The notes under the pieces were generated by a model. The model saw only the letters and a list, made by a program, of their open reading frames with translations, had not been told where the DNA came from and did no database searches. A stretch of 64,000 bases of DNA from Sneathiella chungangensis (GTDB lineage Bacteria; Pseudomonadota; Alphaproteobacteria; Sneathiellales; Sneathiellaceae), in contig NZ_WTVA01000014.1 of the NCBI RefSeq assembly GCF_009882935.1, forward strand, positions 186,001 to 250,000, in the 5' to 3' direction. Below, one piece after another: positions 34,822-43,609 of this stretch (position 1 is the first letter of the stretch; every line of letters begins with the position of its first letter). The translations under genes were made by a program, and so were the position numbers.

Positions 34822-35853
34822 TTACCGTTTCGTCAGGGGGAATAGTCCGCGTGGCCGCCAGCTGATTACGGCCACAAGTAATATAATTGTGGAGGTCATT
34901 GCCATCTCAGGAACCAGAAACGCCACATAGTTAGCGACAACGGACACAAGAATTGCGCTGATGAAGCATCCGGTAATCGATCCCAACCCCCCCATAATAA
35001 TAACGATAAAGGCCAAAATCATAAGTTCGCCGCCGATATCCGCTGTCAATGTCCCGCGGTAGAACACCCACATCACGCCGCCGAACCCGGCAAGCCCGGA
35101 CCCCACTACAAACAGACCCACAAAAAGCCTGCGAATGCGATAGCCGAGCGCCTGTATCATTTCGGCATCTTCAACGCCTGCCCTTATCAGCAGCCCTATC
35201 CGCGTATGGGAAAGGGAAAAATACATCGCCAGAAACAGTACCGATCCAAATACAACGACGAGCAATCTGTATTTCTCGACTACCGCATCGCCCATGACGA
35301 ATGCGCCGCGTAAGGAAGTTGGCAACTGAATGAGTTTTTCCTGCGATCCCCATATCATCATGACAACCTGTTCAATGACGATCATGCCGCCCATGGTGAT
35401 CAGAATTTGCTTCAGGTGATCCCCGTAAACGCGTCGAACAATTATCCGCTCGAATATCCAGCCAAGAAGGCCCGCCCCGACGGCAGCAACAACGACAACG
35501 GCTATTAGCGCGAGGACGTTCAAAAGCAGATTGTCGGCGACCGTCAACCCGGTCATCATTGTCAGCACGGCATAGGCGAGATATGCGCCAACGGTTACAA
35601 ATGCCCCATGACCGAAATTCAAAACGTCCATCAGGCCAAAGATGAGTGTCAATCCGGAGGCAACGATGAATACCATCATTCCCATGGCCAGGCCCGCTAA
35701 CGTCAACGTCAGCCAGATGCTCGGCGATCCAACGAAGGCCAGCGCTATTAATGCGGCGGCGATGACGATCATGATCGGGAGCCAGTCTCGCTTCAACAGG
35801 TTTGTCGTAGAACCAATGGAAATGGCGGTTTCTGAGATATCTTGTCTATTCAT
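34822..35853 (-). CDS. Liv-type ABC transporter permease (LivH family)
   Basis: Inner-membrane permease of 343 aa. LivH features: VASGLTLIFGLMDVLNFGHGAFVTVGAYLA, GHLKQ-like GDHLKQILITMGG, TRIGLLIRAGVEDAEMIQALG and GGLGSITGCFISAI. An N-terminal extension of about 30 residues precedes the first helix. The frame is open upstream, but the ATG at 35853 overlaps the LivF stop by 8 bp, the normal coupled arrangement. Forms the channel with the LivM-type protein. Confidence 0.9.
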   Translation of the reverse strand: MNRQDISETAISIGSTTNLLKRDWLPIMIVIAAALIALAFVGSPSIWLTLTLAGLAMGMMVFIVASGLTLIFGLMDVLNFGHGAFVTVGAYLAYAVLTMMTGLTVADNLLLNVLALIAVVVVAAVGAGLLGWIFERIIVRRVYGDHLKQILITMGGMIVIEQVVMMIWGSQEKLIQLPTSLRGAFVMGDAVVEKYRLLVVVFGSVLFLAMYFSLSHTRIGLLIRAGVEDAEMIQALGYRIRRLFVGLFVVGSGLAGFGGVMWVFYRGTLTADIGGELMILAFIVIIMGGLGSITGCFISAILVSVVANYVAFLVPEMAMTSTIILLVAVISWRPRGLFPLTKR

Positions 35854-36565
35854 TGAGTGCGAGTCCGAGATACTGTTGCTGAAGATCCGGGTTGCTTGAG
35901 AGAGTGTCCATAGCACCTCGATGAACCACTTGGCCGTCATCTATCACAACGACATCATCACCAAGCGCCGCGGCAAAGGAAAAATTCTGCTCAACCAAGA
36001 GAATAGTGGTTTGCATGCGCTTTAATTCGAGAAACGCATCGATCATGTCTTCAATGATTGCCGGGGCGATGCCCTTGGTCGGCTCGTCAATGAGAAGTAA
36101 ATCACTTGGCTCGATGATGGCGCGCGCGATTGCAAGCATTTGCTTTTGGCCCCCGGACAGATTTCCCGCCGCGAGGTTCCAGAATTTTTTTATCGGTGGG
36201 AACAAACCGAAAATCCATTCAAGGCGATCCGTATCGAACTTTCCACGCCGGGCCGCTAGGATCATATTTTCGCGAACCGAAAGGTCGCCGAAAATCCCCA
36301 TATTCTCGGGGACGTAGGCGACGCCTGCCCGCGCTATTTCAGAGGTTGCCTGGCCCTGAATTTCCTGCCCGCGCAGTTTCACGGTTCCAGATTTGGCCTG
36401 CCATAATCCAATGATTGTCCGCAGCGTCGTTGTTTTCCCGGCGCCATTGCGACCGACGATAACAGTGAACCCATTCTCTGCCACGTCAAATGTAATGCCC
36501 TGAAGAATGTGATACTGTTCAATATAGGTATGGACGTTTTCCAGCTGCAGAATTGGCTGCGTCAT
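35846..36565 (-). CDS. Liv-type ABC transporter ATP-binding protein (LivF family)
   Basis: ATPase of 239 aa. Walker A GRNGAGKTTTLRTIIGL, the LivF stretch GVAYVPENMGIFGDLSVRENM, signature LSGGQKQMLAIARA, Walker B LLLIDEPTKGIAPAI and switch region LLVEQNFSFA. ATG overlaps the LivG stop (ATGA) and is preceded by AGGAG. Confidence 0.93.
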   Translation of the reverse strand: MTQPILQLENVHTYIEQYHILQGITFDVAENGFTVIVGRNGAGKTTTLRTIIGLWQAKSGTVKLRGQEIQGQATSEIARAGVAYVPENMGIFGDLSVRENMILAARRGKFDTDRLEWIFGLFPPIKKFWNLAAGNLSGGQKQMLAIARAIIEPSDLLLIDEPTKGIAPAIIEDMIDAFLELKRMQTTILLVEQNFSFAAALGDDVVVIDDGQVVHRGAMDTLSSNPDLQQQYLGLALNE

Positions 36566-37365
36566 TTGGCGGCTCCTACTCTATCCTGCCTTGCCCGACC
36601 GAGATACGCTTCACGAACAATATCTGATGCCATAACCGTTGTCGGATCCCCATCTGCCACAACTTCACCATTGTTCAAAACGACAATGCGATCAGCGAGT
36701 GAACGGATGACATCAAGTTTATGCTCCACGAGCAGTATCGTCTTGTTTCCCTCAGACTTTACGCGCTTGATTAAATCAAGAACGATTGGCACTTCATCAA
36801 CACTCATCCCGGCTGTTGGTTCATCGAACATATAAACACGAGGCTCGAGAGCCATCAGTATGGCGACCTCAAGTTTACGCTGATTGCCATGGCTCAGAGT
36901 TGAGGCATTCGCCTTGGCATATTGTCCAAGACCGGCAAGCTCCAGGAAGTGATCCGCCTTTTCGATTAGTTCTGTGTGGCTACTCCAAAGGGTCAAAAAA
37001 CTGTCCCGGGTCTTCGCCATAGACTGAACCGCCAGGCGGATATTTTCCTGGACGGTTAGCTCCGGAAACAGATTGGTCAGCTGAAAGGCGCGTCCGATGC
37101 CGCATTGTGCCCGACGGGCCACCGGGTATTGGGTAATTTCCTCACCGTTAAGAAAGACATGTCCGGACGTCGATTTAAGTTGACCCGAAATAAGATTGAA
37201 ATAAGTCGTTTTACCCGCACCATTCGGCCCAACAATGGCCGTCAATGTCCCTTCTTCGAAACAACAGGAAACATCACTGACCGCTAAATGCCCGCCGAAA
37301 CTGACCGAAAGATTTTTGGTTTCGATAACTGGGCAATGGTCAGCAATGTTGGGTGCGGAAACCAT
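36562..37365 (-). CDS. Liv-type ABC transporter ATP-binding protein (LivG family)
   Basis: ATPase of 267 aa. Walker [20 protein letters not shown], the LivG-type RAFQLTNLFPELTVQEN, signature LSHGNQRKLEVAILMAL, Walker B VYMFDEPTAGMSVDE and switch LLVEHKLDVI. AAGGA precedes the ATG at 37365; the longer frame begins with a TTG and is less likely. Lies downstream of a terminator-like hairpin after the binding-protein gene. Confidence 0.92.
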   Translation of the reverse strand: MVSAPNIADHCPVIETKNLSVSFGGHLAVSDVSCCFEEGTLTAIVGPNGAGKTTYFNLISGQLKSTSGHVFLNGEEITQYPVARRAQCGIGRAFQLTNLFPELTVQENIRLAVQSMAKTRDSFLTLWSSHTELIEKADHFLELAGLGQYAKANASTLSHGNQRKLEVAILMALEPRVYMFDEPTAGMSVDEVPIVLDLIKRVKSEGNKTILLVEHKLDVIRSLADRIVVLNNGEVVADGDPTTVMASDIVREAYLGRARQDRVGAAK

Positions 37366-37404
37366 AAAAGCGATCCTTTGTAACGACAATTTCTAACTAC
37401 TAAT

Positions 37405-37450
37405 CACTAAAAAATTTGCGCGCCGGAACATAAAAAGCATCCCGGCGCGC
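37405..37450 (-). terminator. Intrinsic terminator/attenuator inside the Liv-type operon
   Basis: On the minus strand GCGCGCCGG pairs with CCGGCGCGC (9-bp GC-only stem, 15-nt loop; 37418-37450), followed by AAATTTTTTAG. It sits between the binding-protein stop and the LivG-type start, so most transcripts should stop after the binding protein, giving it in excess over the membrane complex. Confidence 0.75.
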
Positions 37451-37456
37451 CACTCA

Positions 37457-38644
37457 CTATCTTTTGTTGCGGATAGGAATATCGAACTCTTCGGGTTCAA
37501 TCTTGCGAACAAGTTTTGGTACCGCCCAGGCAACACCTTCTTCATTGGCAAGTTTCACATGATACATTGGCATCATCGCTTGATGATCCTCAGCACGGAA
37601 GGTTCTTGGCCCGCGAACAGATGGAAATTCCATTCCTTCCATCGCTGCAATCAGGTCCTCTGTTTCCGTCGAGTTTGCTTTCTTCAAGGCCGTCACGACA
37701 GCAGATGCGGCGGCAAAACCCTCCACAGTGAAGAAATCCGGCGGTGTGCCAAATTGTTTTTGATGCTCGGCGACGAACCAGTCGTTAATCTCATTATTTT
37801 CCAAATCGTAATAATAGAAGGCGGCACCTTCCATTCCCGGCACCGACTTGAACGATTCAAGCGTGGGCAAAGTCGTGACAATAGACGTTGGTTCAATGTC
37901 ATGTCGCTCCGGTCCCCAGTTCATGATTTTGCCCATATAGTTGGGCAAAAACCCAAAATATGCAAAAAGGATTTTTCTGCCTTTCACATTCTCCATCTTC
38001 TGCGCAATCCGTTCCAGTGCCGGTGTAAGATCGGTCGCATTTACTTCCACAAACTCTTCTGCCGCAACAGTTGCGCCATACTTTTTGACGGCTTCCTTCA
38101 AAGCGGCCGCACCATCCCGCACGAAGGCATAATCTTCACCGATAATGCCTATGGATGTATTTTCATCGAGGCGCATCGCAATTGCCTGGGCCTGCATATC
38201 GAAAGAGTTGTTTCGGGAAGATTTAAAAATAAAACGGTTCCAGTCCTCGCCGGTGATGGAATCGGCGACAGCGGGCGCAACAAGGAGGATTTTTTCATAA
38301 TCCTGAGCCACGGGCAACATTGATTTCGTGATACCGGATGACGTCGAGCCGACCACGATGACAGATCCGTCTTCATAAGCTTCCGCCAACAGCGCTCTCG
38401 CCCGATCCGGCTTGATCGTTGTATCTTTTCGTATAACCTCGATATCACGACCGAGAACTTTTCCCGTGCCTTCCGTTGCCCACTGAATACCCAAATCAAA
38501 TCCGCGATAGACCTGATTGGCATAGGATTCCAGCACGGCACTACCAGTGACATCCTGAATAACAGTAATTTTGATCGGATCCTCCGCATGTGCCTGCATC
38601 GTGACCCCAAACAGCATGGCTGCTGCTACTAAAATGCGCTTCAT
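37457..38644 (-). CDS. Liv-type ABC transporter periplasmic binding protein
   Basis: Type I periplasmic binding protein of 395 aa with a signal peptide (ILVAAAMLFGVTMQAHAED, cleavage near residue 21). Typical LivK-like features: IKITVIQDVTGSAVLESYANQVYRGFDLGIQWA, VVGSTSSGITKSMLPVAQ and the conserved EGFAAASAVVTALKKAN region. Strong ribosome-binding site CGGAGGAG. First gene of the operon; divergent from the amidase at 38937, which may act on the imported compound. Confidence 0.92.
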   Translation of the reverse strand: MKRILVAAAMLFGVTMQAHAEDPIKITVIQDVTGSAVLESYANQVYRGFDLGIQWATEGTGKVLGRDIEVIRKDTTIKPDRARALLAEAYEDGSVIVVGSTSSGITKSMLPVAQDYEKILLVAPAVADSITGEDWNRFIFKSSRNNSFDMQAQAIAMRLDENTSIGIIGEDYAFVRDGAAALKEAVKKYGATVAAEEFVEVNATDLTPALERIAQKMENVKGRKILFAYFGFLPNYMGKIMNWGPERHDIEPTSIVTTLPTLESFKSVPGMEGAAFYYYDLENNEINDWFVAEHQKQFGTPPDFFTVEGFAAASAVVTALKKANSTETEDLIAAMEGMEFPSVRGPRTFRAEDHQAMMPMYHVKLANEEGVAWAVPKLVRKIEPEEFDIPIRNKR

Positions 38645-38936
38645 CTACATCTCCTCCGATTTCTGCGACTGCCGCAATTGACTGTTGACTGCAATAATAA
38701 CATAATGATAAACATGACATCAGTTTTTGTTTTTTACAACCGTTAATTTTTCTAACAAAAATTATTTGTGGAAAAGTTATTCAAGAGGAGATTCTTCAAG
38801 CGACATTCATGTAATAACAACCACCTAACTCGCTTTTGAAAAATTTCGTGAATAAAGCCGTTGCGTCTATTTGGTAAGGATAAAAACTCAATGGATGCGC
38901 CACCATCAACGCTCTCTGGAAGTGGGATACAACAAA
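38645..38936. other. Divergent promoter region between Liv-type operon and amidase
   Basis: About 290 bp, AT-rich. Contains AAACATGACATCA (38710-38722), a 13-mer repeated at 42618-42630 in the TetR/ligase promoter region, and an imperfect repeat ACAAA-n5-TTTGT. A 23-codon leader frame overlaps the amidase start (listed separately). Confidence 0.45.
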
Positions 38937-38962
38937 ATGATCAGCGAATCAGATTACATTAA
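38891..38962 (+). CDS. Possible 23-codon leader peptide overlapping the amidase start
   Basis: ATG at 38891 preceded by AAGGA at good distance; the frame encodes MDAPPSTLSGSGIQQNDQRI and ends at TAA 38960-38962, 23 bp inside the amidase gene in another frame. The amidase ATG at 38937 has no strong ribosome-binding site of its own. It could couple translation, or be a chance frame or the mark of a frameshift near the amidase N-terminus. Confidence 0.25.
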   Translation: MDAPPSTLSGSGIQQNDQRIRLH

Positions 38963-40376
38963 TACGGATGCCGTTGGCCTCGGTGAACTTGTCAAAAACA
39001 AGGAAGTGACGCCTACCGAACTGCTGGATGTCGCCCTTCGCCGCCTCGAACGCATCAATCCAGAAATTAACGCTGTCATTAATTTGTTTGAAGACTTAGC
39101 CCGCGATCAGATTAGCAATGGTGTTGGCGATGGACCATTTGAGGGTGTTCCTTTCCTCCTGAAAGATCTTCGCGCGTCCTATAAGGGAACGGAGAATACG
39201 GCCGGCAACGCATTCATGGCCACCACGCCGGACTTCGACAGTGAAGTAACACTCCGATATAAAAAAGCGGGATTGGTCATGTTCGGGAAAACAAATGTAC
39301 CCGAAATGGGCCTCGCTGCGGATACCTATAATACGTTGTTTGGCCCGACTTCTAATCCCTGGTCTCCAGAACATACATCAGGCGGTTCCAGCGGCGGGTC
39401 GGCTGCTGCCGTCGCGGCTCGCATAGTTCCCGCCGCCCATGGAAGTGATGGCATGGGGTCAATCCGGATCCCCTCCTCCTGCTGCGGAGTGGTTGGACTA
39501 AAGCCGTCAAAAGGCCGTGTCACATATGGGCCGGATGTCGGCGATGAATTAATCGGGATGAGCACACAACATGTCTGCACTTGGTCGGTTCGCGACAGCG
39601 CGGCCATGCTCGATGCGACCGCAATGCCGGACTACGGTGACCCCTATTGGGCTCCCCCGGCGCCAGCCAGTTATCTCGAATTGACGAAACGCGACCCCAA
39701 GCAATTGAGAATAGCACTTTGCAACCGTCCTCCAATCGACACGGATGTACATCCGGAATGCATCACAGCGACAACCCAGGCGGCAAAATTATGTGAATCA
39801 ATGGGCCATATTGTTGAAGAAACGGACCTTGGCATTCATTGGGAAGAAGATGGATTGGCGCACGCAACTACTGTAATTCTTGGTGTTGGAATGTATGCGA
39901 ATGTCAAATCCAAAGCGAAGCTTAAAGGCCTCCCGGATGTTCGTGAATCTGATTTCCTGCCCGCAATCTGGTCATTTCTGGAAGCTGGCCTTAACGCGAC
40001 GGGTGCAGATTTCTATCTTGCGTCGCGAAAAACCCACGAGATTGGACGACGGCTTGCTTCGTTTCATGAAAAATACGATGTTATTTTATCGCCAACGCTG
40101 TCTCAGCCGCCCTTACCCCGCTCATCCTTCGATTACACAACGGGCGAAGGATATACAGACCATGTCTGGGATTTTTCAGCATATACCCCGCTTTATAATG
40201 TGACAGGGCAACCGGCAATAACATTGCCTCTTCACTGGACAAGCCAAGGTCTTCCTGTAGGGGTTCAGTTTGCCGCACGATTTGGCGGCGAAGACATTCT
40301 CTTACAACTCGCCGGACAGATTGAACGCGCTCAACCTTGGCGAGATCGCCTCCCAGCTCTTGCCAAAGCCTTGTAG
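38937..40376 (+). CDS. Amidase signature family hydrolase
   Basis: Cytoplasmic amidohydrolase of 479 aa. The Ser-cisSer-Lys triad is readable: Lys in PFLLKDLRASYKGTEN, cis-Ser and Gly/Ser-rich loop in HTSGGSSGGSAAAVAARIVPA, and the nucleophile Ser in GMGSIRIPSSCCGVVGLKPS. N-terminus DAVGLGELVKNKEVTPTELLDVALRRLERINPEINAV is standard. The frame is open further upstream through ATG 38895 and TTG 38871, but residues before MISESDY look non-native. The substrate is unknown; position beside a Liv-type importer suggests an amide taken up by it. Confidence 0.92.
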   Translation: MISESDYINTDAVGLGELVKNKEVTPTELLDVALRRLERINPEINAVINLFEDLARDQISNGVGDGPFEGVPFLLKDLRASYKGTENTAGNAFMATTPDFDSEVTLRYKKAGLVMFGKTNVPEMGLAADTYNTLFGPTSNPWSPEHTSGGSSGGSAAAVAARIVPAAHGSDGMGSIRIPSSCCGVVGLKPSKGRVTYGPDVGDELIGMSTQHVCTWSVRDSAAMLDATAMPDYGDPYWAPPAPASYLELTKRDPKQLRIALCNRPPIDTDVHPECITATTQAAKLCESMGHIVEETDLGIHWEEDGLAHATTVILGVGMYANVKSKAKLKGLPDVRESDFLPAIWSFLEAGLNATGADFYLASRKTHEIGRRLASFHEKYDVILSPTLSQPPLPRSSFDYTTGEGYTDHVWDFSAYTPLYNVTGQPAITLPLHWTSQGLPVGVQFAARFGGEDILLQLAGQIERAQPWRDRLPALAKAL

Positions 40377-40414
40377 CGCGAGGATTAAATCTGTCTTGTG
40401 ATTAAGAGAAGATC

Positions 40415-40456
40415 CCCCTATGCCTCTTTATTGAAAGATATTAGTAGGCATAGGGG
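40415..40456. terminator. Bidirectional terminator between amidase and enoyl-CoA hydratase
   Basis: CCCCTATGCCT pairs with AGGCATAGGGG (11-bp perfect stem); the 20-nt loop holds a small inner hairpin CTTT-ATTG-AAAG. Flanked by AAATTTATTAT on the right and AT-rich sequence on the left, between convergent genes. Confidence 0.7.
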
Positions 40457-40470
40457 AAATTTATTATCAC

Positions 40471-41229
40471 TTACTTATCCAGCTTTCCCTCGATACGCGT
40501 CATTGCTTCTGGATCGAGGAAGCATTTGACTGTTGCGTTGGTTTCGAGGGCCATCGCCTCACTTATGGGGAGCTGGAAGCTCCGGTTCAGAACCTTTTTA
40601 ACACTCTCCCGCGCAATTTTGGGAAGGGCCGCAATTTTGGCGGCAAGTTCACGAGCTGCCTTTTCCAGATCGGCATCCGGGACAACGCGGCAGACGAGCC
40701 CCATGTCGAGCGCCTGCTGCGCCGTAATATGCTCTCCCAGCAAAATGAGCTCCTTTGCCTTTTGAAGCCCGACCTGGTTTGGCAACAAGGAGCTCACGCC
40801 CCCAGTAACGAACAGCCCAAGGTTAATTTCCGGAAAGAAGCATTTGCAGCTTTCAGACATAATTGCCATGTCGCAGTTGATCACCCATTCCAGACCCCCA
40901 CCGACGGCCCAACCATGTATCGCGCCAATGACGATTTTCTCGCCGTTCATTATCAAGTCGGTAATCACCTGGATATCTTCGATAAATCGGCGTGTCTCGC
41001 GTTCCCCTGCCCGTTGCTGGCCAAACTCCTTGAGGTCATCACCAGCGCAGAAGGCCCGGCCCTCGCCTCGTATCAAGATAACGCCAACCTTCGGGTCGGA
41101 CTGCGCCGCCTTAAGCGCATCGGCAAAACCATGAAGAAGATCGGGATTTATCGCGTTGAGTCGTTCCGGCCGATTAAGTCGAATGTCGGCCACGCCGCCC
41201 TCGACATGAAGTTTCACGGCGTTATTCAT
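40471..41229 (-). CDS. Enoyl-CoA hydratase/isomerase family protein
   Basis: Crotonase-fold enzyme of 252 aa. The oxyanion loop EGRAFCAGDDLKEFG and second loop HGWAVGGGLEWVINCDMAI are present; the two Glu used for hydration are kept, in GGGLEW and in FFPEINLGLF. Ends with a typical C-terminal helix. Translation coupled to the upstream ligase gene (4-bp overlap). Likely works on the CoA ester formed by that ligase. Confidence 0.92.
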   Translation of the reverse strand: MNNAVKLHVEGGVADIRLNRPERLNAINPDLLHGFADALKAAQSDPKVGVILIRGEGRAFCAGDDLKEFGQQRAGERETRRFIEDIQVITDLIMNGEKIVIGAIHGWAVGGGLEWVINCDMAIMSESCKCFFPEINLGLFVTGGVSSLLPNQVGLQKAKELILLGEHITAQQALDMGLVCRVVPDADLEKAARELAAKIAALPKIARESVKKVLNRSFQLPISEAMALETNATVKCFLDPEAMTRIEGKLDK

Positions 41230-42533
41230 GCCAAATCCTCTCTTACTACTCGTTTTGTTTTCCCCGACGTCCGGGGAAGCCCGCCTGGATCAACCAGTGT
41301 CACCGATGCGGTCACACCAAGCTTTTCCTTAATCTGCCGTTCAACCTCGGCCGCCAGCTCTTCTCCGGATGCCGCCTTGGAGGCCAATTCCACTTCCAGG
41401 GGGAGCTGTGAATATGGACCCGAGCCATTAAGACGTATGCGGTATTCTCCCGATAGCCGGTCGTTTCCATTGATGACGGCGGCAACCATGGTCGGAAAGA
41501 CATTGATGCCGCGAACAACAACCATATCGTCACTCCGTCCGATCACCCGAAATCGGAAACCGGTGCGACCGCATTTGCAGGGATCGGTCGCGGTTATCTT
41601 CAGCACGTCCCCCGTCCTGAAACGAACCAGTGGCTGACAGTCTCTTTCAAGATGCGTAAGGACGAGTTCGCCGCTTATCCCGGGCTGAATCGGAAGCACT
41701 TCCGCCGTGTCCGGATCGATCAATTCGGGATACAGGACGTCAGCGCCGAGAAAATGGAGATCCGTGTCATGTTCACATTGGCTGGCAAAATTACAGAAGA
41801 CATCCGATACGCCGTAATTTGCATTGCGAGGCTCCATTCCCCAGATCCCTTTCAGCCGGCGACGCAAATCAGGGCTATCCAAACCGGCTTCACCGCCAAA
41901 CAATCCAAGCTTCAGCCCCAAATCACGCGGCGTTATGTCGGGAAAGTGTTCTGCAATCACCTGCTCCAAGACAGCCGGATAGGACGGCGTGCAGGAAATG
42001 GCTGTTATTTTGAGGTCAAGGATCGTCTGAATAAGGAGCTTCGTACTGCCAACGCCAAACGGCACGACGAGGGCGCCCGTCTGCTCGAGTGTCATATGAT
42101 CCGTGAGCCCCCCCATCCACATCTGATAATTCAGGCAGTGAACGACGCGATGCCCGGGGCCGAGCCCCGCCGCCCGTTGACTGCGCCCGCCGACAACCGC
42201 CGTGACATGGCTATCCCGCGCAGACAGAGCCAGGTTCATCGCCTGCCCCGTTGTGCCGGATGTTCTGTGCAGGCGATTGACGCTTTCATCCGGAGCCGCA
42301 AGGTAGTCTCCAAAGGGAGGATGATTTGCCTGAGAGATACGCAACATTCCCTTATCGCATAGCGGAAGCGCCGCAATGTCTTTTAAGGAACGAGGCGGTG
42401 TTCTCCCTTCCCATTGCTGCTGAAAGAAAGCAGAGCACTTCGACACATACTCAATCTGTCGCTCCCACGAACTTTGGCGAAGGGCCGAAAGCTCCTCCAA
42501 TTTGACAAAATCTGCGCCCTCAACTAACGCCAT
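41226..42533 (-). CDS. Phenylacetate-CoA ligase (PaaK) family AMP-forming acyl-CoA ligase
   Basis: Cytoplasmic ligase of 435 aa. The P-loop is LHRTSGTTGQAMNLALS; further motifs are NYGVSDVFCNFASQCE, GISGELVLTHLERDCQPLVRFRTGDVL, and a Cys-containing CKCGRTGFRFRVIGRSDDMVVVRGINVFP linker to the C-terminal lid. These are the PaaK-branch signatures (aromatic acid activation). AAGGA precedes the ATG. Divergent from a TetR regulator, with a candidate operator 29 bp upstream. Confidence 0.92.
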   Translation of the reverse strand: MALVEGADFVKLEELSALRQSSWERQIEYVSKCSAFFQQQWEGRTPPRSLKDIAALPLCDKGMLRISQANHPPFGDYLAAPDESVNRLHRTSGTTGQAMNLALSARDSHVTAVVGGRSQRAAGLGPGHRVVHCLNYQMWMGGLTDHMTLEQTGALVVPFGVGSTKLLIQTILDLKITAISCTPSYPAVLEQVIAEHFPDITPRDLGLKLGLFGGEAGLDSPDLRRRLKGIWGMEPRNANYGVSDVFCNFASQCEHDTDLHFLGADVLYPELIDPDTAEVLPIQPGISGELVLTHLERDCQPLVRFRTGDVLKITATDPCKCGRTGFRFRVIGRSDDMVVVRGINVFPTMVAAVINGNDRLSGEYRIRLNGSGPYSQLPLEVELASKAASGEELAAEVERQIKEKLGVTASVTLVDPGGLPRTSGKTKRVVREDLA

Positions 42534-42561
42534 AATTTATTCCTTTTTGATCAAATCATCT

Positions 42562-42581
42562 GTTTGAAAATCAATTCAAAC
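42562..42581. promoter_or_regulatory. Candidate TetR operator
   Basis: GTTTGAA-AATCAA-TTCAAAC: perfect 7-bp arms with a 6-bp spacer, 28 bp upstream of the PaaK-like ligase start and divergent from the TetR gene. Size and symmetry are typical for TetR-family sites. Confidence 0.55.
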
Positions 42582-42744
42582 CAATCACCGGGATTCTGAT
42601 TGATATTGACATTTACAAAACATGACATCATATTTATTTATATTGCAAGCATCGCCATTTTTGCAAGTGCTGTTTCTTTCCGCGGTTCAATTTCCACAAC
42701 AAAAGATATATACAGAAGGCGATGCATCAGGGAGCAACGAGAAT

Positions 42745-43443
42745 ATGCAACAATATATTCCCTTCAACAAGGTTTTGGAAAAACAAACCAAGGACGACGG
42801 CTTAAAAAAAGGGGAGCGCACAAAGCTCAGGCTGATGATTGCCACAGCGAAGCTGCTTCAAGATACGTTTTTTCACGATTTGCGTATAGTCGACATATGC
42901 AAGGAATCAGGCGTTTCTCAAGGGACATTTTACCTCTATTTCGAAGATAAAATGGATATCGCCACCACGACCCTTTCGAAGTTCGTCCACCATATATATC
43001 AGGCTCTTAAAGAAGCGGGCAAAAACCGCAATAGTTTGTCCGAATCAGCATATTTCACGACGTTGGCCTATGTGGAGCAATTCCATCTCAACAAAGGGCT
43101 CCTGCGTTGCCTGATGCAAATGACGGAAGAGTCGACGAAGTTTGAAGAAATTTATCAAACATTGAATAGCAACTGGAACAAGCGAACCGCCGAAGCAATT
43201 GCCCGTCGTACAAGAAAGCCGCTTTCAGAAAACCCCGAAGGCTTATTGGTTGTCTATGCGGCAGGCGGGATGGTCGATGAATATCTTGCCAGCCTTTATG
43301 TCCGAAGGGATCCAATTCTTGTAGAGCATTCCGGCTCTCCGGAAGACGTCGCCGAACTGCTATCTAAACTCTGGCTGAGAGCTGTTTTTGGATCGAGATT
43401 GGGCACAGAAATTCAACCCGCATCTGCCGGAATCCCTGTTTAA
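42745..43443 (+). CDS. TetR-family transcriptional regulator
   Basis: Regulator of about 232 aa. The helix-turn-helix is in RTKLRLMIATAKLLQDTFFHDLRIVDICKESGVSQGTFYLYFEDKMDI. The ligand domain is all-helical and unassigned. The frame is open 41 codons further upstream with a hydrophobic, non-TetR-like start; the ATG at 42745 (GAGA upstream) gives a normal family N-terminus. Divergent from the ligase/enoyl-CoA hydratase operon, which it probably represses. Confidence 0.88.
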   Translation: MQQYIPFNKVLEKQTKDDGLKKGERTKLRLMIATAKLLQDTFFHDLRIVDICKESGVSQGTFYLYFEDKMDIATTTLSKFVHHIYQALKEAGKNRNSLSESAYFTTLAYVEQFHLNKGLLRCLMQMTEESTKFEEIYQTLNSNWNKRTAEAIARRTRKPLSENPEGLLVVYAAGGMVDEYLASLYVRRDPILVEHSGSPEDVAELLSKLWLRAVFGSRLGTEIQPASAGIPV

Positions 43444-43609
43444 CAGTCAAGCGCTTCACGCGAGATCGCCTCAGTATCGCAAAATTCAGCAAAGTCCACG
43501 CGAAACAATTTTGCTACCGCTTAACCAACTCGGGCTTTAGTAAACGAGAGAATTTCTTTTGGGCGGTGAGATTGCGTTCAACTCCATCCCATTCCCTCAG
43601 AAACAGTCC

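Noticed and set aside
37559-38323. 254-codon plus-strand frame
   Set aside because: Shadow of the Liv-type binding-protein gene on the other strand, which has signal peptide, ribosome-binding site and family blocks.
40729-41637. 302-codon plus-strand frame
   Set aside because: Antisense across the enoyl-CoA hydratase/ligase junction; both minus-strand genes are well supported.
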